Assembly (NCBI RefSeq): GCF_963966145.1
Contig: NC_091049.1
Location: 5,022,001-5,086,000 of the forward strand
Origin: Tenebrio molitor
Lineage: Eukaryota; Arthropoda; Insecta; Coleoptera; Tenebrionidae
Direction: 5' to 3'
DNA: 64,000 nucleotides
This document shows positions 33,386-41,830 of the stretch, piece after piece; the stretch's first letter is position 1, and every line of letters begins with the position of its first letter. The position numbers and the translations under genes are program-made. The notes beneath the pieces are model-generated. The model was given only the letters and a program-made list of their open reading frames with translations, had not been told where the DNA came from and ran no database searches.

Positions 33386-35110
33386 ATGAATGGAGTGTGG
33401 AAGGGAGAGGGCTTCCCCCAGGAGTGGAAGGAGGGGATAATATGCCCCATATATAAGAAAGGAGAAAAGGATACAGCCAGCAATTACAGGGGGATCACGC
33501 TCCTTAATACGGCATATAAGGTATACGCGATGATTGTGGAAGAAAGACTGATGAAGGAAATGAATGAGCGGGGTGCGTTACCAGACGGGCAGGCGGGATT
33601 TAGGAAAGGTAGAGGGACTATGGACAACGTATATATCTTGAATCATATAATAGGAAATGAGATAAAAAAGAGGGGTAGCAAGGTATATGCATTTTTTGTA
33701 GACCTGAAGGCGGCTTTTGATAATGTGGAAAGAGACTTACTGTGGGAATACTTGAGAAAGAAAGGGATAAATGAGCATCTGGTAACAAAAATAGAAGAGA
33801 TATATGAAGAGACGATAAGTAGAGTGAGAGTGGATGGAAGAGTGAGTGAATGTTTCAAGACGTATAAGGGAGTAAGACAAGGTTGTCCACTAAGCCCCAG
33901 CCTGTTTGCAGCGTTTATAGGAGATATAGAGGAGATGTTCAGGAAGGGGCAGGCAGGGGGGGTCGTGGTGGGCAAAGAAAAAGTGTGGTCTTTGGCATAC
34001 GCGGATGATTTGGTGGTGCTAGCGAGAGAGGAGAAAGGTATGAAAGAAATGTTGGGAAACATGGAGAAATATATTAGGAGGAAAAAGTTGACGGTGAATG
34101 TAGAGAAATCCAAGATGATGGTGTTTAGAAAGGGGGGTGGTAGGAGAAAAATAAATGAGTGGAGATGGGAAAAGGATAAAATTGAAGAAGTGAAAGAATT
34201 TAAGTATTTAGGTTATGTGATGAATGAAAGAAACACAGCAGCAGCACATGTGAGAGAGTTAGTGAAAAAAGCGAATAAGATAATAGGAGCGGTATGGGGG
34301 ATAGGAGAGAGAAAATTTGGACATGACTTTAGAAGGAGAATAATGATGTTTGATAGTCTGGTGAAAAGCGTGATGATGTATGGAGCGGAAATATGGGGAT
34401 GGAGAGAGCAAGAAGGGTTGGAAGGGGTGCAAGGAAAATATTTGAAATGGGTGCTAGGAGTAGATAGAGAGACACCGGGCTATATAGTGATGGAGGAAAC
34501 AAAAAGGGATGGAATAAGAATAGAAGCAGGAAAGAGAGCAATAAGATTTGAGGAGAGGTTGATAGAGAGAGGAGAGTGTAGAATTTTGCAAGAGTGTCTG
34601 AAAGAAAAAAGGAAAGAAATAGGAAAAGGGGTATGGAAAGAGAGGGAGGCATATTTCGAAAGAAATGGGTATGCAGGAGCGGAGATAGAAAGAATGCGAG
34701 AGGGAGGCAGAGCAATGACAGATGAATTGGTGCAGAGAGACAGAGATGTGCAAGTGCAGGAAAGAAGAACGAGAATTAGGGAATCTAGGTACAATGGGAA
34801 GTATGAAAAAATAATAACGGAAGAACTACCAAAGTACCTAGGAAGAGAGAGTAGAAAGGAGAGAGTGATAATAGCAAGATTTAGGTGTGGAAATGAGGAG
34901 AGAGAGAATAAATATTGGAATGAGGATAGGATTAGAGTGTGCAGGATGTGTGGAGAAAAAAAGGAGACGATAGAACATATGTTGAATGAATGCGTAGAAT
35001 TGAGAGAGAGAGAGGAAAGTAGAGAAGAAATGTTGAATGAGGACGGAAGAGGGATCGAATGGATGAAGAAGGTTGAGTGGAGAAGAGGGACAATATGTGG
35101 GGAGGGATAA
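33386..35110 (+). CDS. Non-LTR reverse transcriptase (5'-truncated, frame intact)
   Basis: 574 codons, the first ATG using the last base of the target duplication. Visible RT motifs include EWKEGIICPIYKKGEKD, YRGITLLNTAYKVYA and GFRKGRGTMDNVYILN. Catalytic FVDLKAAFDNVERDLL, GVRQGCPLSPSLFAAF and YADDLVVLAREEKG follow. The C-terminal part has a zinc-binding RVCRMCGEKKETIEHMLNEC region. The apurinic-type endonuclease that should precede RT is missing, as expected for a truncated copy, so it is not mobile by itself. Its base use is strongly purine-biased (AGAGAG-rich sense strand), unlike neighbours. The precise LINE clade is not assigned. Confidence 0.92.
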   Translation: MNGVWKGEGFPQEWKEGIICPIYKKGEKDTASNYRGITLLNTAYKVYAMIVEERLMKEMNERGALPDGQAGFRKGRGTMDNVYILNHIIGNEIKKRGSKVYAFFVDLKAAFDNVERDLLWEYLRKKGINEHLVTKIEEIYEETISRVRVDGRVSECFKTYKGVRQGCPLSPSLFAAFIGDIEEMFRKGQAGGVVVGKEKVWSLAYADDLVVLAREEKGMKEMLGNMEKYIRRKKLTVNVEKSKMMVFRKGGGRRKINEWRWEKDKIEEVKEFKYLGYVMNERNTAAAHVRELVKKANKIIGAVWGIGERKFGHDFRRRIMMFDSLVKSVMMYGAEIWGWREQEGLEGVQGKYLKWVLGVDRETPGYIVMEETKRDGIRIEAGKRAIRFEERLIERGECRILQECLKEKRKEIGKGVWKEREAYFERNGYAGAEIERMREGGRAMTDELVQRDRDVQVQERRTRIRESRYNGKYEKIITEELPKYLGRESRKERVIIARFRCGNEERENKYWNEDRIRVCRMCGEKKETIEHMLNECVELREREESREEMLNEDGRGIEWMKKVEWRRGTICGEG

Positions 35111-35279
35111 TTGTATTTGGAAAGCTGCTAATTTGTTATTGTTTTGAATTATTGTCTTATTTAGTTAGTTAGTTTTAGTTATTATATTATATTTTATTGT
35201 ATTTTATTGAGTTAGTGGGATATGTCGAAAATCGGATAATTTATAAACCTGTATAGGTATTAAATATACATACAACAAC
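33387..35279 (+). mobile_element. 5'-truncated LINE with 17-bp target duplication
   Basis: The insertion is bounded by AACAGTAATAACATAAA at 33370-33386 and again at 35280-35296. It ends with an ACAACA-type tail after TAAATATACATAC. A long duplication, 3' simple tail and 5' truncation are hallmarks of target-primed reverse transcription. The interior frame is undamaged, so this is probably the most recent of the nested events here. Confidence 0.93.
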
Positions 35280-35664
35280 AACAGTAATAACATAAAAATG
35301 AGGCCATTGACCTTGACGTTAATTAATTGACGTTAATGTCAAATTCAGTTAATGTTTAGTTTGTTTGGTTGTTTGTGGAGGAGATGTCGCTAGTAGATGT
35401 CCATCAAATGGGAACATTTGATTGCATGTAAAATTCAAAATTGAAACGGCCATATAGAAGCGAAGCGGATATGAATGAAGTTGGTCATGGTCAAAATAAA
35501 GTACTCGTACTTCGATTTCGCTTTACTCGGGGCAATTGCAACCATTGTTAAAATTGAACATAGGGAATAAATATTGACTATGTTCAGAGTTAAAAAAATG
35601 TCCCGGTATATGTATTTTTTATACTGGCTTCTAAAGTGACGGTTTTCGGATCATTTATACCGTA

Positions 35665-36450
35665 TGTCCCCGGATTGGGTTCACAAGAGGAAAAAATAAA
35701 TATTTTTGATTTTACGCAAAAACTTCAGAGGAATAACATTTTTTGCTTCATTTGAAACCCCCATTTGTGTCATTAAAATCTCAGTATTGATATTGTACTG
35801 CATCCTTAAAGTAACATTTTCTGTTAAAATTTGGACTTACCCCCAATTTCATAATCAGCCTAAAGTTATTTTAACATTAAAGTTTACCATTTACCATAGA
35901 AACATATTGTTGCAACAATCCATTAAAGTCAGTTTAAGCTGAAGTCGACTTTAAGTTTATTATGAAACTGGCCCTTAGGTAATTAATTTTTATGTTATAC
36001 ATTTTATTACAATTGGCCTCGTTTTTTATTATTTTTATTACTTTTTTCAAAATGTTGTCTTTAGAACAAAGAATTTATTTAATCCAGTGTTGGACCGGTT
36101 TTCGTCACATAATTACAAAACTTAATGAATAATTTCCCAACACTTATGTACTTATGCATGGGTGTTCAGAAGCTTAAACTTCGATGTAGGGTTGAATTAT
36201 GTGGAGAAAACGGCGGAGAGTTAATAGAATACTTGTACATTCAATTATCGTTTGATTTCTTAAAAAAAAAATATATATTTTTTCTGCATTTTCTTTTATT
36301 TTAATGTTACGTCTTCCTCTGTGTTGAAGAAGACTTTTTAATAACAGAAATGGGGGTTTCAAATGAATAAAAAAATTGTATTCCTCTGAAGTTTTCGCGT
36401 AAAATCAAAAATAAAAATGGTTTTCCTCTTTTGAACTCAATCCGGGGACT
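35665..36450. mobile_element. 786-bp long-TIR element with GTCCCCGG ends
   Basis: Arms of about 105 bp (35665-35772 and inverted 36346-36450) share GTCCCCGGATTG, GATTTTACGC and CTTCAGAGGAATA. TA dinucleotides flank both ends (35663-35664 and 36451-36452). It lies in intron 1 of the P-like transposase, downstream of the other nested element. It carries its own inner MITE at 35840-35973 and no coding motif. Confidence 0.8.
35840..35973. mobile_element. Harbinger-type MITE (TTA duplication) inside the GTCCCCGG element
   Basis: Imperfect 26-bp ends (CCCCCAATTTCATAATC left; GGGCCAGTTTCATAATAAAC as the inverse of the right) are flanked by TTA on both sides (35837-35839 and 35974-35976). The 3-bp TTA/TAA duplication is the PIF/Harbinger signature. 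It is non-coding. Confidence 0.7.
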
Positions 36451-36550
36451 TACGATAGAACAAAAAGTACATCTTTAGAGTCCTATAATACTTTAAGATG
36501 AAAACGAAATCATCATTTTACTATCTATTTATTTTCTTATTTTGCTAAAG

Positions 36551-36784
36551 TACAAGAAACGAGTGATGTTGAACTGCTGAACGTTAAGGACATCACATTA
36601 CAACCAATGGAACTAGGGACAACCTCATCAAAATTTAGAGAATATCAACAGGTTGGACAAGAGCCTTGTGCAAGCACATCAAAAAGTGAATGTTTACATG
36701 AAGAAGCATTGTTGCCAGTATCAATATGTGCAGTGATGGAAACGCCAGTGAAACAAAAAGAAGTCAAAATTGATTCAGTAACAG
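36551..36784 (+). CDS. Transposase exon 2: linker
   Basis: Begins after the acceptor TTTGCTAAAG and encodes a polar Ser/Glu/Gln-rich linker (ETSDVELLNVKDITLQP, then TSKSECLHEEALLPVS). Ends at ACAG|GTAAAT. Both phases (2 in, 1 out) fit the neighbouring exons. No catalytic motif is expected here. Confidence 0.7.
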
Positions 36785-36918
36785 GTAAATACGCTTTAAA
36801 ACTGTTGTTTTTAAATACAAATTAAATTTACTCCATATGAATTAAATTTACCGCACACCGCCATGGAGCTACCAGAACCTTTTTAGTACCTCTTGCATCA
36901 TCTTTATTTCTGTTTTAG

Positions 36919-38076
36919 CTAAATCAAAAAGACGAGGAATCCTGCAAAAGGTGAATGTAAGTCGTCAGCAAGATCTTACTCCACGTTGTAAGAAATTTTA
37001 CAAGTTGATTGGCGAATGGGGTCGAAGGACTGCTACCCTTCAACATTCAATTCGAAGTCTTAGAGGTAGGTTGCGAAATGCAGAAAAGGTAGCAACATGC
37101 AGTAGTTTCAACACACTCATTGACTCTGTGAATGAAACTACCTACAATTTTATTTTGCAACAAGTCAGGACACAGAAACAAAATCCATATGCACGTCGTT
37201 TTACTCTGAATGATAAACTGCTGGCTCTGTCACTGTACAAGACAAGTCCCAAGGGATATAGATTATTGTCATCCATTTTTTCGCTACCCTCAAGGAGGAC
37301 ACTATCTAATTTGTTAAATAGAATTCCATACGGTCCTGGAATAAACACAAAAATTTGGGAGAGTTTAAAGGCCACCGTTAACAACATCAAGGTTGCAAAT
37401 GACCGTCTTTGTGCCGTGGTTTTTGATGAGGTCTCAATTAGGCCCTTGTTATCCTATAATAAAAGAACTCATTGTATTGAGGGTGTAGAGGACTATGGGC
37501 ATAACAATCGAACACCTGCAATTGCTGAGTATGCGAATGTTTTTATGCTGAAAGGAATTCATCGGCAGTGGAAACAAGCAATAAGTTTTACGTTTAGTCA
37601 TGGCCCAATAAAGACTCTTAAACTAAAATCGTTATTAGTGGAAGTCATAAAAAAGGCTCAAGAAATAGGCTTAGAAGTGGTAGCGACGATTTGTGATCAA
37701 GCTGCTATTAATGCATTATTAAAAGATACCGATGAAAAATGCAGAAGAAATTTGAGAGAAAACATTTACAGGGGGTTTGAAATAAAGGGGATGGATATAA
37801 TTCCCTTGTATGATGTGCCACATCTATTTAAGGGCATACGCAATAATCTTTTGACCAAGAATCTACACTTCAAACAAAATGGGCAAAAGAAAATTGCCCA
37901 GTGGCATCACATCGAAAAATTGTATCTTTTAGATTCGATGGAAGTTATCAGACTATGCCCAAAGTTAACAGATGCTCATATATATTTGAACAAAATGAAT
38001 AAAATGAAAGTGAAACTGATGGCCCAGGTGTTCAGCCATACCGTTGGTGGTTTGATGAAGCGTCTTTGCAAATGGG
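36919..38076 (+). CDS. Transposase exon 3: catalytic core, first part
   Basis: Acceptor TGTTTTAG at 36918; donor G|GTTAGT at 38077. The reading frame is open over 386 codons. It contains YARRFTLNDKLLALSLYKTS and SLPSRRTLSNLLNRIPYGPG, which is characteristic of THAP9/P transposases. The first acidic landmark FDEVSIRP, CDQAAINALLKD and DVPHLFKGIRNNLLTKN follow. Some of these residues probably coordinate the catalytic metal ions by analogy with Drosophila P. Exact assignment needs an alignment. Confidence 0.88.
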
Positions 38077-38132
38077 GTTAGTGTTTTTCTTGTTGTACCA
38101 ATGTTTATGTTATAATTTGTGTATAATTTTAG

Positions 38133-39040
38133 ATACAAAAACTGAATACAACCTGCCAGAAGAGGCTGAACATACGGCTGACTTCATTCTATTTATGGAT
38201 GAATTATTTGATAGTCTGAATGGGAATACAAAATTAGCACCACAAGGCAAACCCCTGAAAGGCGGGATGTCGCAAAATTCAGAACATGAAACTTTTTGGA
38301 GGTCAGCTATAATAGTTTTAAATACCGTATGTTATTACAACAGCAACAAGAAGAAATTTATCAAAATTCCATCCATCGTCAATTTAATTAAAACCTTACA
38401 AGGCTTTATTCATCTAAAGCTGAAGCTCATAGGAAGAGTACAGTATATTTTGCTTCGTGCTGTTAACCAGGATTGCCTGGAGAATTTTTTCTCTAGCATT
38501 AGAGGGCATGGACGGCATAACAGATCTCCAGATGTCGCAACTTTTACAGCGTCATTCAAGACGTTATTGGTTAACAATTTTTTTGCACGTCACTCGCCTG
38601 GTGCCAATTGTGAACCAGATGAATCATCAGGAGCGTTGGATGCACTCAGATGTTTCGTGACGGGCGAAGAAATTGCGGGAATATCTGCCATTGAGTCTGA
38701 AGCCAGCACCTCCAGCACCTCCACCATTGACTTTTCAACGTTGCAACTGCATCATCGAAAATCGCGTGTTGCAAAAGCCACCTTGGCCTACATTGCTGGC
38801 TTCATTGGCAGATCGCTTTTAAATAAGTATGGAGGTTGCAACATGTGTAGGGAAATGCTGCTCAAGGCTGATGGGACTGTGCCGCTGGAAGTCATTGAAG
38901 GCAGAAAATACAGACATTCCAGTCTTGTAAAACCAGGCACCTTTTTATTTTGGGCCACATCTGAGGCAACTTCCCGGCTCATGTATGCAATTCCGCGACT
39001 ATGTTCGAAAACCAATTTACCTCTAATATTAGAGACTATT
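38133..39040 (+). CDS. Transposase exon 4: insertion domain end and P-type C-terminus
   Basis: Acceptor AATTTTAG at 38132. Contains FWRSAIIVLNTVC, then DCLENFFSSIRGHGRHNRSP, whose glutamate is the likely last catalytic residue. HSPGANCEPDESSGALDALR and RVAKATLAYIAGF follow, with a Cys pair (CNMC). The frame runs into the MITE at 39041, where reading would continue about a dozen foreign residues to a stop at 39074-39076. A Ser/Thr-rich insertion, EASTSSTSTIDF, is absent from the related fragment at 28.6 kb. Confidence 0.88.
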
Positions 39041-39511
39041 CAATTCACCTGTTATTTTTCAAATATTAACCAATAAAAGAGCAGATATGTACTTTCGTAG
39101 CCTAGCAACAGAAAATTCCAGCGAATATTCCACTCGTGAAAATATAACTGACTATTCCACTAGTGGTCGAGGTGAATATTTTAAACAAACCTTGATTATT
39201 ATTTTTATTCAAAGAAATTATTACTTTCTTACGAAGTTAACTGAACAATGAAATCATGTGTAACGCAGATTTGCGAACTAGCTTTGAAAATTTTTATTTT
39301 AATCATTGATTTGGTTCATTGAATAGTCTGTTGAATACAACTCGTAGTCAAAGATAGTAGAATATTTTTCCGATGGTATCACTTATGGTCATTACGCTTT
39401 TGAACACCATTCGTGCTACGCACTCATGGTGTTCATAAAGCGAATGACCATTCGTGATACCACCACAAAAATATTCGACAATCTTTGACTACTCGTGGTA
39501 TTATAACTGAA
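39041..39511. mobile_element. 471-bp MITE, copy 2, in the transposase last exon
   Basis: This is the inverted twin of 8116-8586 with the same length. TATT flanks both sides (39037-39040 and 39512-39515). Conceptual removal of the element plus one duplication copy restores the transposase reading frame exactly. Ends start CAATTCACCTGTTAT and ATTCAGTTATAAT. Confidence 0.88.
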
Positions 39512-39515
39512 TATT

Positions 39516-39767
39516 TTATCGACTTACATAAATTTTTCCGTTCTCAACTGCAAAGACCACCCATTTTTAGGCAGTAAAGTGTCATCTTTAATCATAAAAA
39601 CATTACTCTATGCGTGGATTAAACAAGTAAATTTAGTGTTGAATGGGAAAGACAGTAAGTTTCAAATATTTTTAAAAACAAAACCTGATCCACGATTAGT
39701 TGACCCTGTAAAATTGCACGCAAACAAGATGTATTTAAAAAAACAACTGCGTAAGAAAAATAAATAA
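39516..39767 (+). CDS. Transposase C-terminal tail beyond the MITE
   Basis: The frame directly after the MITE and its 3- to 4-bp duplication reads INFSVLNCKDHPFLG, then KTLLYAWIKQVNLVLNGKD and DPVKLHANKMYLKKQ. It lines up with the last part of the uninterrupted fragment at 28.6-29.4 kb. That proves the insertion is inside an exon and that nothing else was lost. It ends at the TAA at 39765-39767. Confidence 0.85.
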   Translation, partial: LSTYINFSVLNCKDHPFLGSKVSSLIIKTLLYAWIKQVNLVLNGKDSKFQIFLKTKPDPRLVDPVKLHANKMYLKKQLRKKNK

Positions 39768-39843
39768 ATGTTTAATTCATGTTTTTTTTTTTTTCACAGC
39801 TTACTTTCGTCGTGTGTATTATCTGCTTAATGTGTAAAATTAA

Positions 39844-40005
39844 GGGCCAGTTTATAGAAAGAGAATTAAATATTTAATTCGAATTGAATTTTAATGCGCG
39901 ATTAACCCATCAATCCGAAACTTCGATTGGTTCAATCTGATCACGTGTTCTTTTAATCTCGCATTTGATTACGATTTACTTAATTTCGCTTCTATAAACT
40001 GGCCC
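39844..40005. mobile_element. 162-bp Harbinger-type MITE (TAA duplication)
   Basis: GGGCCAGTTTATAGAA at the left and its inverse TTCTATAAACTGGCCC at the right are flanked by TAA (39841-39843 and 40006-40008). The body is AT-rich and non-coding. It lies between the transposase stop and the right end of the P-like element. Confidence 0.8.
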
Positions 40006-40171
40006 TAACAGTTTTTACACTCGTAGTTAAAATCAAAATTATTTTTCATAACTGGAGTAAGACGTGTTGCCTACTTTGTGAGATTAGTTTTGTCCGCAAC
40101 CACCGGGAGCGCTGTAATTCATACATTGACTTGATCATGGCAGTTTCCTATCTAAGGATATGTGATTTGTG

Positions 40172-40179
40172 ATGGTTAT
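40172..40179. repeat. Right 8-bp target duplication of the P-like element
   Basis: ATGGTTAT, identical to 29957-29964. Confidence 0.9.
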
Positions 40180-40746
40180 GGCCATGGGGGTGAAAGTTGT
40201 ATTGCCTAACTCGCAATTCAAATGACATTTGTTTGTCGGCAATTAGAACGCAAAAGTGGGGGTAATGACGAAGGAAATGTGGCTAGTGCGCACGCGTCAT
40301 TTATTGCGCCAAATCTGGCGTTCCTCGTATTGGCTGTTTAATTTCATTTGTTTCAGCACAGAACAGAACACAAACCTTGTGTTTCAGTGAGCGGGTGGTT
40401 TGGTTAGGTTATGGTTATGTCCTGAATTGCCATACAACGAAATAAACGAACGTAACATTGAAAATCAATAATTTTAAATATCTAGAACAATTCAAATTAC
40501 CCGCCAGCATAGCTCGCCAAGCATAATTTGAGTTTCCCGCGTCGCAGAACGCAATATGGCCGATTTAAATGTCATTGGAATTGCTGTCAATTTGTACAGA
40601 GCCTGCGCTTCTTTAAGGTTTGTGTTTTGTGGTTATGGCATAGACAACACAGTAAACAGGGCCGTAGTCTTCAACGGGACCATACTATCAAAACAGGACC
40701 GTACTACCAAAACAGGACTGACGTCTTCAACGGGACCATACATAGT
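40180..40746. other. Spacer between the P-like element and Copia-2
   Basis: No gene is recognised. CTTCAACGGGACCATAC occurs at 40669-40685 and 40727-40743 around a pair of CAAAACAGGAC words. This is a small tandem duplication just outside the LTR. Confidence 0.45.
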
Positions 40747-41220
40747 TGTTGAATATGTCAAATTCATGTTATCACATATAGTGAAATTTTTTTAATAAAC
40801 AATTGTCAGTGTCAAAATGAAGTAAAAAACCATACTGTACCACCCTAAAATTTGGACATATGGACCAGCTGTATAACAATTTGATTGGTTAAGGTTATGT
40901 TCACTTCACTTCCCGTACCTTTCTTCCGTGAATTCATTTTCAAAACAAATTTAATGAGAAATCAGGAGAAACCTTTTCGAATTTGAAATAAACTCTCGCT
41001 CGTTAGGGCGCAGGCTCAGTTACACAAAAAAATGTTGACACTCAATGTGACCAATCGTATTATCATGAAAATCACAGTTTGGTTCATACCAACAAGACAA
41101 CGTTTTGACAATTGTTTATTAAAAAAATTCAACTATACACACATGCGCACCTGTACTCTGAATAAACCAGTCGTTAATCATTTCGCTCTCCCGAACACCT
41201 TCCCGGACCTACGCACATCA
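40747..41220 (+). repeat. Copia-2 5' LTR, interrupted by a MITE
   Basis: TGTTGAATATGTCAAATTCA opens the LTR and CTACGCACATCA closes it. The left 30 bp and the last 85 bp match the 3' LTR. The middle is the MITE at 40779-41135. Compared with the 3' LTR, a 17-bp block (ACCAGCACTCGTACG region) is missing. Confidence 0.85.
40779..41135. mobile_element. 357-bp MITE in the Copia-2 5' LTR (TA duplication)
   Basis: Ends of 30 bp, TAGTGAAATTTTTTTAATAA and the inverse of the right end TAGTTGAATTTTTTTAATAA, both continue CAATTGTCA. Removing the element plus one TA gives the uninterrupted sequence seen in the 3' LTR. A TA target and these termini fit a Tc1/mariner-type MITE. It is non-coding. Confidence 0.88.
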
Positions 41221-41234
41221 GGTTATGGGCCCGC
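41221..41234 (+). promoter_or_regulatory. Copia-2 primer-binding site
   Basis: GGTTATGGGCCCGC immediately after the LTR. It shares GGTTATGGGC with Copia-1 and matches the Drosophila copia internal tRNA-Met primer site even better (GGTTATGGGCCC). Confidence 0.82.
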
Positions 41235-41414
41235 AAAGTGACCAAAGACAACGCTGATCACTTCTTACGTAAGTTCGTGGAGACCCACGATCCACTGAAT
41301 TCCGAAAACGTGAACGTAACGACACGAAATCGAACGCACGCCCCCATATCACACGAACGACCGAAAAAAAAAACGCAAGAAAAACGAGTGTCCAAAAACC
41401 ACGAAATTGTGCAA

Positions 41415-41500
41415 ACGAACAACGAAACGAACGGCCAAAACGAACAACGAAACGAACGACGAAACAAACGGTGAAACGAACAACGAGAACGTCCTTTGTG
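41415..41500. repeat. CGAACAACGAAACGAACG tandem tract in the Copia-2 leader
   Basis: Units built on CGAACAACGAAACGAACG recur about four times with small changes between the PBS and gag. It is probably an expanded minisatellite in the leader. Frames through it give Asn/Glu/Thr-rich text with no known role. Confidence 0.7.
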
Positions 41501-41531
41501 AAGGCTCACGAACAACATGCCGCCAACGAAC

Positions 41532-41830
41532 AACCAAATTACGTTTGAAAAACTTCGAGGTCGAGAGAACTATAATACATGGAAGTCCGCCATGCGAGCA
41601 GCGTTACACCTCGAGACCTATGGAAATGTGTGACCGGCGACGTCACCGACGAAGGCAAAAACATGAAGGCGCGATCCCGAATTTTGCTAGCCACGGAGCC
41701 CCACATCTATATCCACGTAGAGGATACAGCGACGGCCAAGGACGCGTGGAACAACCTCGCTCGCACTTTCGAGGATGCAGGCCAAAACAACAGGATAGCA
41801 TTGATGCGTGCATTACAGGCGCGTAGCCAT
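41532..41830 (+). pseudogene. Copia-2 gag, 5' part
   Basis: KLRGRENYNTWKSAMRAALH style text (41550-41620) is the conserved gag start. A one-base frame change near 41625 is followed by DVTDEGKNMKARSRILLATE and AWNNLARTFEDAG. The frame runs up to the hAT target site at 41808-41815 and resumes on the other side at 44815. The gag is broken twice, by the frameshift and by the insertion. Confidence 0.78.
41808..41815. repeat. Left 8-bp target duplication of the hAT insertion
   Basis: GTGCATTA here and at 44815-44822. Exact. Confidence 0.93.

Larger units (their letters stand above)
32301..35489 (+). mobile_element. CATGACC-ended THAP element, copy C, interrupted by a LINE
   Basis: It is the inverted-orientation relative of copies A and B (13965-16492). 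The terminal repeat starts CATGACCAACTTCATTCATA at 32301 and its inverse ends at 35489. A perfect 8-bp duplication GTCAAAAT flanks it. The element body is about 1.28 kb (32301-33386 plus 35297-35489). The rest is a LINE inserted with its own duplication. The THAP-like exon is on the plus strand. Starting CATGA and making 8-bp duplications is as in Drosophila P (an established P feature). No transposase core remains. Confidence 0.9.
30581..35606. mobile_element. CCGGGAC/TA element, swollen by nested insertions, in intron 1
   Basis: Its ends are those of the 399-bp MITE at 5375-5773: CCGGGACATTTTTTTAAC followed by GAACATAG and TTATTCCCTATGTTCA-like text. TA flanks lie on both sides (30579-30580 and 35607-35608). 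Inside are about 1.7 kb of unknown AT-rich DNA, a 31337-31461 foldback, and the CATGACC element 32301-35489 with its LINE. It inserted 28 bp inside the transposase intron, leaving the donor intact. Confidence 0.75.
30285..39767 (+). pseudogene. P-like (THAP9-type) transposase gene, broken by a MITE in its last exon
   Basis: Five coding pieces join in consistent splice phase: 30285-30552, 36551-36784, 36919-38076, 38133-39040 and 39516-39767. They give about 939 codons, near human THAP9 and longer than Drosophila P. Domains in order are an N-terminal THAP zinc finger (residues about 10-90), a linker and a possible leucine-rich segment. An RNase H-like core follows with acidic landmarks FDEVSIRP (about 336), CDQAAINALL (about 425), DVPHLFKGIRNN (about 465) and CLENFFSSIRG (about 668). 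The P-type C-terminal domain comes last. Every intron has a GT-AG pair. The only break seen is the 471-bp MITE at 39041-39511, which cuts off the last 80 or so residues unless spliced out. Confidence 0.88.
29965..40171 (+). mobile_element. P-element-like DNA transposon with nested insertions (10.2 kb)
   Basis: Terminal inverted repeats of about 30 bp begin CACAAATCACATATC, then TTAGATAGGAAACT (left 29965-29993; inverted right from 40142 to 40171, which has one extra C). The flanks carry an exact 8-bp duplication, ATGGTTAT. Between the ends lies a plus-strand five-piece gene for a THAP-type P transposase. About 6.5 kb of the 10.2 kb is later insertion: 30581-35606, 35665-36450, 39041-39511 and 39844-40005. 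Without these the element would be about 3.7 kb, close to the size of known P elements. Confidence 0.92.

Noticed and set aside
33643..34794. Several minus-strand frames opposite the LINE reverse transcriptase
   Set aside because: They are S/F/L-rich shadows of the purine-biased sense strand, with no domain.
36346..36450. GTCCCCGG arms as a rolling-circle (Helitron) end
   Set aside because: Helitrons lack terminal inverted repeats; here there are long inverted arms with TA flanks.
41238..41533. Asn/Glu/Arg-rich frames upstream of Copia-2 gag
   Set aside because: They follow a CGAACAACGAAACGAACG minisatellite in the leader; repeat-driven, no domain.
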